The translations under genes were made by a program, and so were the position numbers. From Cypionkella psychrotolerans (GTDB lineage: Bacteria; Pseudomonadota; Alphaproteobacteria; Rhodobacterales; Rhodobacteraceae), in the NCBI RefSeq assembly GCF_001294535.1, contig NZ_LGIC01000061.1, positions 1 to 64,000 on the forward strand: 64,000 nucleotides of DNA. The letters run 5' to 3'. This document shows, in pieces, positions 37,138 to 45,740 of this stretch. The notes under the pieces are model-generated. The model worked only from the letters and a program-made list of their open reading frames with translations. It did not search any database and was not told where the DNA came from. How positions within the stretch are numbered: position 1 is the first letter of the stretch; each line of letters begins with the position of its first letter.

Positions 37138-37339
37138 CCGCAGCACCTTTCCCGAGGTAGCTTTTTACGGATGCCTTCTGTTCATCGATCCATCGGTCAA
37201 TATCATCATTCTTGAATCGCCATTGACCGCGAACCTTGAAGGCTGGAATCTGACCGCTGCGTGCCATGGTATACACAGTCTTCTCTGCAACCTTTAACAA
37301 AACTGCGACCTCTGGCAAAGTGAGAATAGGGTCCGTCAT
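37130..37339 (-). CDS. Small helix-turn-helix protein (excisionase/MerR-like)
   Basis: 69 residues with the HTH_17 pattern: LTLPEVAVLLKVAEKTVYTM, then RSGQIPAFKVRGQWRFKNDD and IDRWI. It binds DNA and is likely the local regulator of the restriction operon, or an excisionase relic. It overlaps the res start by 8 bp and is the first gene of the operon. No recombinase gene accompanies it, which favours a regulatory role. Confidence 0.8.
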   Translation of the reverse strand: MTDPILTLPEVAVLLKVAEKTVYTMARSGQIPAFKVRGQWRFKNDDIDRWIDEQKASVKSYLGKGAADV

Positions 37340-37785
37340 GGACCTGCTCCTTCTCGAAATGACTGATTTGAGGCTGCCAGACTTTGCCAGCCTTTACTAG
37401 CTCTTCATTGCTACCAGATGCATGAGTGCCAGACATAAGCTGTGGCCACGTACGCGAACGTCATTTGCGCAGCGACACGATTGCTCCGACCGCATCACTG
37501 CGTTCACATGACGAGCCAAGCAGTGTTTGGGAGTCGCTACAATTGATGCTGACTGCCTGATGCGGGGCAGAAACAATCAATTTGGCGCGGTGAACTGGGC
37601 TCGGCCTTACAGTTGGAATGTTGGATTCGACTCTACGACTACCCTTCATGTCGGGGCCCGAAGGCCAGCATTTCGCCCCTTAGTTGGATATGGGGCCGAA
37701 AATGATGCGCCTTGATCGAGGGTAAGCTCCCGGCAGGCAGATGCCGCGATAGGCATGCCGCATCTGCTTCGGTCGGCAAACCGCC
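37340..37785. other. 0.45 kb without a recognisable gene
   Basis: Upstream of the HTH gene. Several stops in all frames, and no convincing protein. It should contain the promoter for the restriction operon. I cannot identify its boxes. Confidence 0.4.
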
Positions 37786-37911
37786 ATGAGTGATTCAGAT
37801 ATGGGTGTTCAGACGACTGTTGCGGTGCCTGAGAAGCTTGTAGACATCGCAAAAAGCGTTGCAATCAGACGCATTGCAGTTGATGGGTTGAAAGATGGGT
37901 ATGAAAAATAA
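37786..37911 (+). CDS. Possible 41-residue small protein
   Basis: Reads MSDSDMGVQTTVAVPEKLVD then IAKSVAIRRIAVDGLKDGYE and K. An amphipathic, charged sequence with a clean stop. There is no strong ribosome site (upstream GCAAACCGCC). I do not recognise it. It could be a real small gene or a remnant between the restriction operon and tRNA-Ser. Confidence 0.3.
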   Translation: MSDSDMGVQTTVAVPEKLVDIAKSVAIRRIAVDGLKDGYEK

Positions 37912-37943
37912 ACCCAGATTTATTCAATGTTTTCAAGGATGGT

Positions 37944-38033
37944 TGGCGGAAGCGGTGGGATTCGAACCCACGGTACGGTTCCCCGCACGCTAGTTTTCAA
38001 GACTAGAGCCTTAAACCACTCGGCCACACTTCC
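37944..38033 (-). tRNA. tRNA-Ser (anticodon TGA)
   Basis: The minus strand starts GGAAGTGTGGCCGAGTGG and ends CGCTTCCGCCA. The acceptor stem GGAAGTG/CGCTTCC pairs (one G-T). The D arm is GGCCGAGTGGTTTAAGGC-like, the anticodon arm is CTAGT-CTTGAAA-ACTAG with anticodon TGA, a long variable arm follows (typical of Ser), the T loop is GGTTCGAATCC, and CCA is encoded. The 3' end points towards the accessory zone, a common island site, but no duplicated 3' end or integrase is visible. Confidence 0.95.
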
Positions 38034-38282
38034 ATGCTTGGGATGCAGTTAGCCAGCTTAACAGCCAGCCCCGCATTCCGAACATGCGGCTGATAGCATT
38101 GTCTGCTGGGAATTCAAGCGACAAGACGCGGCGCGGCACCACTTCACGCGCAAACCACGTTTTCGTGCTTATTGGAAACACGGCCTTGCGCATGGCCGAC
38201 AGAGGGTCATGTTGCGTCTAGCAAGGCAGCGCCGAGTCTTGCGTGACGGCAACGACGATCTCAATAGCTTAGCTTTGCGGGT

Positions 38283-39647
38283 GTGAACGGAGGCAATGCG
38301 TTGATCTGGCTGGCTTCCTATTTCCTTGTTGTCCTTGGTGTCGTGTTGGTCGGCCTTGCGATGTTGTTCGTGGTGCAGCAACGCCGCTCGCCACAATCGG
38401 CTGCAGCTTGGCTATTGTTCATTCTGCTGTTGCCCTATGTGGCGATCCCAGTGTTTCTGGCGCTGGGGTTTCGCAAGCAAAGCGCGCGTTTTCCACCGAT
38501 CAGGTTTGGCCCGATGCGTCAGGCCACGCCAACACCGCAACCCGTCGCGAAGGCCTTGCAAGCTTTCGGAATTCCTGCCGCCTCGGATGGGAATGGTCTG
38601 GTTCTGCATTTTACGCCCGAAGTCGCCAAGACCACGCTGTTTCGCACGATTGCACAGGCGCAGACTCGGCTCGATATCACCTTTTACCTGCTGGATGACG
38701 ATTCCTCGGGGCGCGATTTCATCGAAGCGTTGATCGAACGGGCCCAAGCCGGGGTTGCGGTTCGATTGATCCTTGATCGACTGGGCGCATTGCACCGCCC
38801 GAAAGCGGCGCTGGAGCGGTTATGCGCAGCAGGGGGTGAGGTGCGGTATTTGTCGCCCTTTCTGCATCGGGTCGGCAATGGTCATCTCAACCTGCGCAAT
38901 CACCGCAAGATGGTGATTGCGGATCTGGCCGATGTTTGGGCGGGCGGGCGCAACATTGGCGTTGCTTATCTTGTGGAAGGGCAGGATTGGATCGACCTCA
39001 GCTTCAGTCTGCAAGGCCCGGCTGTGCAGAGCTATATCGACGTGTTTTCGGCTGATTGGGATGTGATTGGCTCTGCGCACGGGGAACTGATCGCGCGAAA
39101 TGCGCCCATAGGGACTGTCACCGCGCAACTGGTGCCGTCTGGGCCCGACACCCCCGACGATGCGCTGCATGACGCGCTGGTCTGCGCCATTCACCGCGCC
39201 GAACGCTCGATCTGGTTGACCACGCCCTATTTTCTGCCGACCGAAGCGCTGCTGCAAGCCTTGGGCACTGCAGCCCGACGTGGGGTGGATGTGCGGATCA
39301 TGCTGCCGCAGACATCTAACCAATGGGTGGCCGACCTCGCACGCGGCGCCTATCTGAGAGATTTGCACGCGGCGGGCTGCGTGATCCTGCGGCTGCGGCA
39401 AGGCATGCTGCACGCCAAGGCCGGGATGATCGACGATCTAGCTTGGGTCGGCTCGGCGAATTTCGATGTCAGATCCATGTTGTTGAACTTTGAATCTGCC
39501 CTGATGCTTTACGATGCCGCCACCGTCACTGCACTGCGCGACTGGTTCAGGGCACTGGAACCGCGCTGCGCCCAAGGCGTTGTCAAACCAAGCCTGCTCC
39601 GCCGTTTTGCCGAGGGGATTTTTCGGCTGGGGGCCCCGATATTGTGA
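38283..39647 (+). CDS. Cardiolipin synthase (phospholipase D family)
   Basis: 454 residues. Two N-terminal membrane helices (residues about 7-60) followed by two PLD domains, each with an HxK(x)4D motif: NHRKMVIAD at about 203 and HAKAGMIDD at about 376, both followed by GG(R)N or GSAN. It condenses phosphatidylglycerol into cardiolipin at the inner membrane. Start: a GTG at 38283 is in frame, but GGAGG at 38289-38293 is placed to serve an in-frame TTG at 38301, so the true protein may be 6 residues shorter. The end overlaps the next gene, as with E. coli clsB and ybhP. Confidence 0.93.
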   Translation: MNGGNALIWLASYFLVVLGVVLVGLAMLFVVQQRRSPQSAAAWLLFILLLPYVAIPVFLALGFRKQSARFPPIRFGPMRQATPTPQPVAKALQAFGIPAASDGNGLVLHFTPEVAKTTLFRTIAQAQTRLDITFYLLDDDSSGRDFIEALIERAQAGVAVRLILDRLGALHRPKAALERLCAAGGEVRYLSPFLHRVGNGHLNLRNHRKMVIADLADVWAGGRNIGVAYLVEGQDWIDLSFSLQGPAVQSYIDVFSADWDVIGSAHGELIARNAPIGTVTAQLVPSGPDTPDDALHDALVCAIHRAERSIWLTTPYFLPTEALLQALGTAARRGVDVRIMLPQTSNQWVADLARGAYLRDLHAAGCVILRLRQGMLHAKAGMIDDLAWVGSANFDVRSMLLNFESALMLYDAATVTALRDWFRALEPRCAQGVVKPSLLRRFAEGIFRLGAPIL

Positions 39648-40351
39648 CGAAAATTTCCCTACGCGTCGCCACCTACAATATCCGCAAAGCGCTTGGCAAC
39701 GACCGCCGCCGCGATCCTGAGCGCACTCTGCGGGTGATCGAGGCGCTGGATGCCGATATCGTGTTGCTGCAAGAGGCAGATATGCGGCTGGGTCTGCGCC
39801 CGCCTGCGCTGCCCGCCGCACTGTTCGAGGGCCGCAGCTTCCGCCCGGTGGTGTTCGCGCATGGTCGCGACAGTCTGGGCTGGCACGGCAATGCCATTCT
39901 GATCCGCGACAGCATTGAGCTGCTAGCCACCGCCCACATCGACCTGCCGGGACTAGAGCCGCGCGGGGCGGTGATGGTGGATCTGCGCTTTGAAGGTCGG
40001 GACATCAGCGTGATCGGCACCCATCTTGGCCTGATCCGTGCGTCGCGTCGCCGTCAACTGGCGGCACTGCGCGCCTTCACTGGTCATTCGCAGATAAGCG
40101 CCCGGCTTGTGGCGGGGGATTTCAACGAATGGTCCGGCCTGTCACACTTGGCAGGCCTCGGCCCTGACTTCCGGGTGTTACCAAGCCCGCCTACGTTTCA
40201 CGCGCGTAAGCCAGTGGCCGCTCTAGACCGTATCGCGCTGACTGATGATTTCACCCTGCGCGACATCAGGGCCGTTCTGACGCCCGAGGCCAGACGCGCC
40301 TCGGACCATCTGCCGCTTGTCGCTGATCTGACCTTGAAAGGAGCCTCGTGA
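39644..40351 (+). CDS. Endonuclease/exonuclease/phosphatase-family protein (YbhP-like)
   Basis: 235 residues of the EEP fold: LRVATYNIRKALG (Asn ligand), DIVLLQEADMRLG (Glu ligand), ISVIGTHLG (catalytic His), VAGDFNEW (Asp-Asn) and the terminal SDHLPLVADL (Asp-His). All catalytic residues are present. GTG start overlaps the cardiolipin synthase stop. EEP proteins in this place are thought to process phospholipid or related phosphodiesters, but the substrate is unknown. Its stop overlaps the next gene by GTGA. Confidence 0.9.
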   Translation: MTKISLRVATYNIRKALGNDRRRDPERTLRVIEALDADIVLLQEADMRLGLRPPALPAALFEGRSFRPVVFAHGRDSLGWHGNAILIRDSIELLATAHIDLPGLEPRGAVMVDLRFEGRDISVIGTHLGLIRASRRRQLAALRAFTGHSQISARLVAGDFNEWSGLSHLAGLGPDFRVLPSPPTFHARKPVAALDRIALTDDFTLRDIRAVLTPEARRASDHLPLVADLTLKGAS

Positions 40352-41481
40352 TGGCCCGCACCGCCTCTAAATCCGACGCCAGTTCCGAAGAATGTATCAC
40401 GCTTGTGCTGCAAGGTGGTGGCGCACTCGGCGCCTATCAGGCCGGAGCTTATGAGGGGCTGGTCAAGCAAGCCCGCCATGTTTCTTGGGTGGCGGGTATC
40501 TCCATTGGCTCGATCAATGCCGCCATCATCGCGGGCAACGCGCCACATCAACGTGTGGAAAAGCTGCGGGAGTTTTGGGAGCAAGCCAGTTCTAAATCCC
40601 TGCCCGCCACCCTACTCGACGGCATCTGGGCGCGGGCATTGCTGAACCAGTTCAGTGCCTCGGCCACCACGCTGGCTGGCGTCCCCGGCTTTTTTGATCT
40701 GCGCTTCCCCCCCGCCGCCCTGATGCCAGAGGGCAGCGTCGGCGCTAGCAGTTTCTATGATACAGCCCCGCTGCGCGCCACGCTGGAACGCTTGGTGGAT
40801 TTTGACCGCCTCAACAGTGGTGAGGTCCGCCTCAGCCTTGGTGCGGTCAATGTGGAAACCGGCAATATGACGTGGTTTGATACCGCCACCCAGCGCATTG
40901 GCCCTGAACATATTATGGCCTCGGGCGCACTGCCGCCGGGGTTTCCGGCGGTTGAGATTGACGGAGCCTATTACTGGGACGGCGGTTTGGTTTCCAATAC
41001 GCCGCTGCAATATGTGATGGACGAGCAGAAATCGCAGGCCGATCTCTGCGTGTTCCAAGTTGATCTGTTCAGTGCCCGCGGCACGCTTCCCACTTCGGTC
41101 TGGCACAGTGAAGTGCGCGAGAAGGAAATCCGCTTCTCCAGCCGAACCCGGTTTAATACCGATATGATGCGTCGGCTGAATGATATGGGTACGGCAGCAC
41201 GCCGACTTTACGACAAGCTGCCGCCCGAGATGAAATCCGACCCCGACGCGCAAGCGCTGGTCGCAGGCAATTCCGACCCGCACATCACCATCGCACACCT
41301 GATCTACCGCCCGACAAAATATGAAGGCGGCTCAAAGGATTACGAATTCTCCCGTACCTCGATGCTGGACCATTGGCAGGCCGGAAAGGCCGATGCAGAA
41401 CATACCGTTAATCACCACGACTGGACGAACCGCCACCGCGCGACCGAGTGCGTGCAGGTGTTTGACCTTTCAAATCGCTAA
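40348..41481 (+). CDS. Patatin-like phospholipase with DUF3734-type C-terminus
   Basis: 377 residues. Oxyanion glycines in LQGGGALGAYQAGAYEGL (about residue 25), nucleophile Ser in GISIGSINAAI (GxSxG, about 53) and catalytic Asp in YWDGGLVSNTPL (about 211). After the lipase domain comes a region of about 130 residues with VREKEIRFSSRTRFNTDMM and HLIYRPTKYEGGSKDYEFSR. It lies in an operon with acetoacetate decarboxylase and 3-hydroxybutyrate dehydrogenase, so it may act in mobilising storage lipid or polyhydroxybutyrate; that is inferred from context. Start GTG (40348) or the next ATG. Confidence 0.9.
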   Translation: MMARTASKSDASSEECITLVLQGGGALGAYQAGAYEGLVKQARHVSWVAGISIGSINAAIIAGNAPHQRVEKLREFWEQASSKSLPATLLDGIWARALLNQFSASATTLAGVPGFFDLRFPPAALMPEGSVGASSFYDTAPLRATLERLVDFDRLNSGEVRLSLGAVNVETGNMTWFDTATQRIGPEHIMASGALPPGFPAVEIDGAYYWDGGLVSNTPLQYVMDEQKSQADLCVFQVDLFSARGTLPTSVWHSEVREKEIRFSSRTRFNTDMMRRLNDMGTAARRLYDKLPPEMKSDPDAQALVAGNSDPHITIAHLIYRPTKYEGGSKDYEFSRTSMLDHWQAGKADAEHTVNHHDWTNRHRATECVQVFDLSNR

Positions 41482-41499
41482 CCCAAAAGGCCGCGTCCC

Positions 41500-42246
41500 A
41501 TGAAAATCGCCGATGTCACCAGCCGCGCTTTTGCCATGCCGCTTACCAGCCCGTCCTATCCCAAAGGTCCCTACCGCTTTGTGAACCGCGAGTTTTTCAT
41601 CATCACCTACCGCACCGATATGGAAGCCCTGCGCGCCGTGGTCCCCGAACCTTTGCAAGTCATCGACCCGATCGTGAAATACGAATTCATCCGGATGCCC
41701 GACAGCACGGGCTTTGGCGATTACACCGAAACCGGGCAAGTCATCCCGGTTGAATTCAATGGCCGCAAGGGCAGCTACGTACATGCGATGTTTCTCAACG
41801 ATGACAGCCCCATCGCGGGCGGACGTGAGATTTGGGGTTTTCCGAAGAAACTCGCCGAACCTCGGATGCGGGTTGAAAAAGACACTCTCGTTGGTACCCT
41901 TGATGTCGGCTCGGTGCAGGTGGCATCCGCAACGATGGGCTACAAGCACCGCGCGATTGATCCCGCGAAGGTGCTGGAAAGCCTGCAAGTTCCAACCTTC
42001 CTGCTGAAAATCATCCCCCATGTCGATTGCACCCCGCGCATCTGCGAATTGGTTGAATACTCGCTGGAAGACATCACCGTCAAAGGCGCATGGGAAGGTC
42101 CCGCCGGGCTGGAGCTGCACGATCACGCGATGGCCCCGCTGACGCAACTGCCAGTGCGCGAAGTTCTGTCTGCCACCCATATTTTAACCGACCTAACGCT
42201 TGGTCTGGGCCGCGTGGTGCATGATTACCTCGCCCCAAATCGCTAA
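41500..42246 (+). CDS. adc: Acetoacetate decarboxylase
   Basis: 248 residues, the family length. It converts acetoacetate to acetone and CO2 using a Schiff-base lysine, present in [15 protein letters not shown] (about residue 115). Other family marks: [28 protein letters not shown] and [13 protein letters not shown]. It lies 18 bp after the patatin gene and before the dehydrogenase, so it takes part in acetoacetate/3-hydroxybutyrate turnover. Confidence 0.93.
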   Translation: MKIADVTSRAFAMPLTSPSYPKGPYRFVNREFFIITYRTDMEALRAVVPEPLQVIDPIVKYEFIRMPDSTGFGDYTETGQVIPVEFNGRKGSYVHAMFLNDDSPIAGGREIWGFPKKLAEPRMRVEKDTLVGTLDVGSVQVASATMGYKHRAIDPAKVLESLQVPTFLLKIIPHVDCTPRICELVEYSLEDITVKGAWEGPAGLELHDHAMAPLTQLPVREVLSATHILTDLTLGLGRVVHDYLAPNR

Positions 42247-42271
42247 CCCCCTTCACCACAGGAGCCTGAAC

Positions 42272-43066
42272 ATGTCCTTCCCCATGAGTCTGAACGGCAA
42301 AGTCTGCGTCATCACCGGATCCGCCAGCGGTATCGGCAAAGCCATTGCTGAACGCTACATCGCCGATGGCGCAAAAGTCGTGATCGCCGATCTGCGCCTT
42401 GATGCCGCTCAAGCCACCGCAGCAGAACTGACCGCAAAGGGCCCCGGCACGGCGATTGGTGTTGAGATGAACGTCACCGACGAGGCCGCTGTCAACACAG
42501 GCATCCAGCAGGTGGTTGACCAATGGGGCCAGATCGACGTGCTGGTGTCGAACGCGGGCATCCAGATCGTGCATAAGCTGGAAGAATTCCCGTTTGATGA
42601 CTGGAAAAAACTGCTGTCGATCCATCTCGACGGCGCGTTCCTGACCTCCAAGGCCTGCCTGCCACATATGTATAAGGCCGGGTCGGGTTCCATCATCTTC
42701 ATGGGCTCGGTGCATTCCAAAGAAGCCTCACCGCTGAAATCGGCCTATGTCACCGCGAAACACGGGCTGCTGGGCCTCGCCCGCGTGATCGCCAAAGAAG
42801 GCGCTGAACATGGTGTGCGCACGAATGTGATCTGCCCCGGATTTGTGAAAACCCCGCTGGTGGAAAAACAAATCCCCGAGCAGGCGAAAACCTTGGGCAT
42901 TTCAGAAGAAGACGTGGTGAACAAAATCATGCTCGGCGGCACCGTCGATAAGGAATTCACCACGGTCGAAGATGTAGCCGAAATCGCCTACCTGTTCGCC
43001 GCCTTCCCGACCAATGCGCTGACCGGCCAGTCGATGATCGTCAGCCACGGCTGGTTTATGGAGTAA
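42272..43066 (+). CDS. bdhA: 3-Hydroxybutyrate dehydrogenase
   Basis: 264 residues, short-chain dehydrogenase. NAD site [18 protein letters not shown] motif in [19 protein letters not shown], catalytic Ser-Tyr-Lys in [10 protein letters not shown] and SAYVTAKHG. The 3-hydroxybutyrate dehydrogenase signature [18 protein letters not shown] is present, with a C-terminal GWFME. It oxidises D-3-hydroxybutyrate to acetoacetate. ATG at 42272 is preceded by CAGGAG. It is the last gene of the operon and is followed by a hairpin. Confidence 0.93.
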   Translation: MSFPMSLNGKVCVITGSASGIGKAIAERYIADGAKVVIADLRLDAAQATAAELTAKGPGTAIGVEMNVTDEAAVNTGIQQVVDQWGQIDVLVSNAGIQIVHKLEEFPFDDWKKLLSIHLDGAFLTSKACLPHMYKAGSGSIIFMGSVHSKEASPLKSAYVTAKHGLLGLARVIAKEGAEHGVRTNVICPGFVKTPLVEKQIPEQAKTLGISEEDVVNKIMLGGTVDKEFTTVEDVAEIAYLFAAFPTNALTGQSMIVSHGWFME

Positions 43067-43078
43067 CCCAAAGCCAAC

Positions 43079-43105
43079 GGGCTCAAGCCGTTATGGCTTG
43101 GGCCC
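43079..43105. terminator. Hairpin between convergent bdhA and dedA
   Basis: GGGCTCAAGCC pairs with GGCTTGGGCCC (11 bp, one G-T) around a 5-base loop between the bdhA stop and the dedA stop, overlapping the last dedA codons. It can serve as a bidirectional terminator. No long T run is present on either side, so strength is uncertain. Confidence 0.7.
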
Positions 43106-43702
43106 ACTGCGCAAACGCAGATAGCCCACCAACGCGCCCAGCAAAGCCAAGGCTACCAGCACCGAAGCGACCAACCCGATATGTCGCCCAATAAACGGCA
43201 GTATCGTCACTGAATGGCCAAAGTGATAGGCCAACACGGTCCAAAACCCGACCCAAAGCGCCGCGCCCACCACATTGGCGGCTAGAAAACTCAGCCAATG
43301 CATCCCCGCCGTCCCCGCTACCAGCCCGTTCATCTGGCGCAGCAACACCACAAACCGCGCCGCAATCACCATCAGCGGACCATATCGCGCGAACACCGCC
43401 TCCACTTTGGCATAACGACTTTCCGTCACCCCAAACCGAGCACCATAGTTGGTCACCACCACCCGGCCATATCTGCGGCCGATGAAATATGCGATATTGT
43501 CGCCCAACACCGCGCCACACCACGCCGAAATCGCCACCGCCCAAATACTGATCTTTCCTGTTCCGGCTAGAGTCGCAGCTAAGATCAGCGCGCTTTCCCC
43601 CGGCAATGGCAGCCCCAAAGTCTCTAGCGTCAGCGACACGAACAGCACGCCTGCACCGTACTGATGGATCAGCGCCAAGACATTCACTTCGATCCAACTC
43701 AT
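43091..43702 (-). CDS. DedA/SNARE-associated membrane protein
   Basis: 203 residues with about five membrane helices and the DedA-domain pattern: ETLGLPLPGESALILAATLA, GAVLGDNIAYFIGRRYGR, VARFVVLLRQMNGLVAGTAG and ALWVGFWTVLAYHFG. The family includes phospholipid flippases and membrane-homeostasis proteins. ATG at 43702 (MSWIEVNVLALIH) is preferred to the longer frame. Confidence 0.9.
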   Translation of the reverse strand: MSWIEVNVLALIHQYGAGVLFVSLTLETLGLPLPGESALILAATLAGTGKISIWAVAISAWCGAVLGDNIAYFIGRRYGRVVVTNYGARFGVTESRYAKVEAVFARYGPLMVIAARFVVLLRQMNGLVAGTAGMHWLSFLAANVVGAALWVGFWTVLAYHFGHSVTILPFIGRHIGLVASVLVALALLGALVGYLRLRSGPKP

Positions 43703-43779
43703 CGCCGCTCTCACCTCACATTTTGGCTCACAGCTAACCATTGACCGCTGCGGCAAGGCCTGACCGCTTGTCCTGCGGG

Positions 43780-44700
43780 CTACTTCGGCTTTGGCGCGTC
43801 GCTGTGGAACTTATCCTGCCGCCGCTCGCCAAAAAGCAATCGGCTTTCCAACCTTTCCCTCTGCTCGCGATAGAACGCCATCAGAAAGAGCCGTGGGTCC
43901 GCGCCGATGGCGTGCTCGGGATAGTTGATCCGGCGCGCGATTGCTTTGGCGACTTTCTCAAGCTCTGCGGCATGAAGCTGGCTTTTCGACGGGTCGCGCA
44001 AAATCGCCTCTAGGGTCTGCAACTCGTAACTGCCGTAGATGTCCAGTTGCGTCTGATCAAAGACAAATCCGCCCCGCGCTTCGCTCAAAGCAAGGTCATC
44101 CAGCAAAATGGCTTTTGGCTTTACGATCACCAAGGTTCCCGCCACCACATCCCCCAACCGCTGCTTGCGTTTGTTGCGGATCGGATAGATTGCGACGAAC
44201 AAGGTCCAGACCAGCAGAATGAGCGCCGCAATCCACGACTGCGCGGTCGAGGTGTAATTCCACTGCAGAACCAGACCCAATGGCGCAAAAAACTCAACAT
44301 CTTTCAACAGGTTGCGCGCGACAACCTGATGTGCCCCCAACGCACGGCTGTCGGCCGAGATCACCATGATCCCGACGATGCGCTTGCCCAAAGTGCGACC
44401 ATTCCAGATCAATTCTGACAGCACATAATAGGGAACGCCGACGAAAAACGCCGAGATGACGACCAAGGCAAACAAGGCGGTTTTTGGCAGGATGCCCAGC
44501 CACGCCACCGCTAGGATCAACAGAAGGATCGCAAACCAAGTCAAAATCAGATCCAGAATGACCGCGCCAAACCGTGCGCCCAGAGAGGCCAGTTCAAAGC
44601 CAATCGGCACATCTTCGGGTGGTACGAAATTCTCCAAAACCCGCTTTGAAGCGGCACTGCGCTGGACGGCGGTTTCGTCAGATTTGCGCTGAAACCTCAT
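43780..44700 (-). CDS. RDD-family membrane protein
   Basis: 306 residues from ATG 44700. The RDD domain begins VPIGFELASLGARFGAVILD and has three or four helices plus the pair NGRTLGKRIVGIMV and RKQRLGDVVAGTLVIVKP. The C-terminal 90 residues are charged and helical (SYELQTLEAILRDPSKSQLH). Function unknown; RDD proteins are repeatedly found with SpoIIM, DUF58 and MoxR genes, as here. Its start overlaps the spoIIM-type gene stop (ATGA). Confidence 0.85.
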   Translation of the reverse strand: MRFQRKSDETAVQRSAASKRVLENFVPPEDVPIGFELASLGARFGAVILDLILTWFAILLLILAVAWLGILPKTALFALVVISAFFVGVPYYVLSELIWNGRTLGKRIVGIMVISADSRALGAHQVVARNLLKDVEFFAPLGLVLQWNYTSTAQSWIAALILLVWTLFVAIYPIRNKRKQRLGDVVAGTLVIVKPKAILLDDLALSEARGGFVFDQTQLDIYGSYELQTLEAILRDPSKSQLHAAELEKVAKAIARRINYPEHAIGADPRLFLMAFYREQRERLESRLLFGERRQDKFHSDAPKPK

Positions 44701-45740
44701 GCCTTGGCCCCACTCGTCCGCCCGGATCGCCAAAGCCACAGCACCCAGAACCCGCCAAGCCCCCAGCCGATCAGCAAACGCGCCTCTGGGCTGGTGACGC
44801 TCTGGCGCAGCACGCCCTCGACCACACCAGCCACCAAAAGCATCAACCCGGCCAACAGGAACAGTTTGACAGCATCCCGCCCATGCAGGCGCAGAGAATC
44901 TCTGCGCGACATTTGCCCCGGCATCAGCCCCGCAAGACCCAAGCGTGCGCCCCCTGCGCAGGCGATGCAGATCGCACTGATTTCGGTCACGCCGTGGATG
45001 GAAAGCCATGCAAAGGCATCATAGCCAAGCCCGGCTTGCACAAACAACGCAAAGGACGCCCCCAACATCAAGCCGTTGTAGAAGGTCAACACAAAGCTGG
45101 GCAGTGCCCAAAAGATACCCAACCCAAAGATAAAAATGGCAATATTGGTGTTGTGCGAAAACAAATAGGCCGCGAAAGCGGTCAGCACGTCGCCGCTATG
45201 CAGAGACGCGTCGCCGTAAAGCGTGTCGCGCAGATAGCCCACACTGGCACCCGGCGCGCGCCCATCCGACAGGCCGCCCGGCACGAAGGTGTAAAACCAG
45301 CTTTGATCACGGAAAAACAGCACGAACCCGGTGATTGCACCCAACATCATCGCGCTGAATCCGATTAGCAGCGGCAGCAAGGAGCGTCGCACAGCCTGCG
45401 GGATGCCTTGCCGCAGCAGGCGTCCAAATGCCCCGGAAAGGCTGCGTTGTGGCACATAGACCACCAACCAAGCCCGCGCGCAAAGCTGATCGAGATAGTT
45501 CAGCAGCGCCAGATCCAGCGAGATATCCCGCGCCAAGGCCAGCGATGTCATCGCCTGACGATACAGCGCCGCCAGTTCTTTGGCTTCGGTATAGTTCAAC
45601 CCGGCGAGCCCATGCGTCTCGGCTTGTTTGACCAAGGCCTCAAGCTTGCGCCAACCCGGCTCTCGCAACATACGGAAGCGGGCCGAGCGCAGCAGTTCGG
45701 CCTCGATGCGGTTAGGGCTGGCTGAGAACTGATCGGTCAT
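44697..45740 (-). CDS. SpoIIM-like (DUF95) membrane protein
   Basis: 347 residues. Soluble helical N-terminus (RFRMLREPGWRKLEALVKQA, LNYTEAKELAALYRQAMTS), then about six membrane helices with FILGLGIFWALPSFVLTFYN and IHGVTEISAICIACAGGARL, a Stage II sporulation protein M hallmark. Present in non-sporulating bacteria next to MoxR operons; role unknown. Overlaps both neighbours by 4 bp. Confidence 0.9.
   Translation of the reverse strand: MTDQFSASPNRIEAELLRSARFRMLREPGWRKLEALVKQAETHGLAGLNYTEAKELAALYRQAMTSLALARDISLDLALLNYLDQLCARAWLVVYVPQRSLSGAFGRLLRQGIPQAVRRSLLPLLIGFSAMMLGAITGFVLFFRDQSWFYTFVPGGLSDGRAPGASVGYLRDTLYGDASLHSGDVLTAFAAYLFSHNTNIAIFIFGLGIFWALPSFVLTFYNGLMLGASFALFVQAGLGYDAFAWLSIHGVTEISAICIACAGGARLGLAGLMPGQMSRRDSLRLHGRDAVKLFLLAGLMLLVAGVVEGVLRQSVTSPEARLLIGWGLGGFWVLWLWRSGRTSGAKA

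Noticed and set aside
23100-37944. A second copy of the tRNA-Ser 3' end as island attachment site
   Set aside because: I looked for the GATTCGAACCCAC-type end in the left part of the zone and found none.
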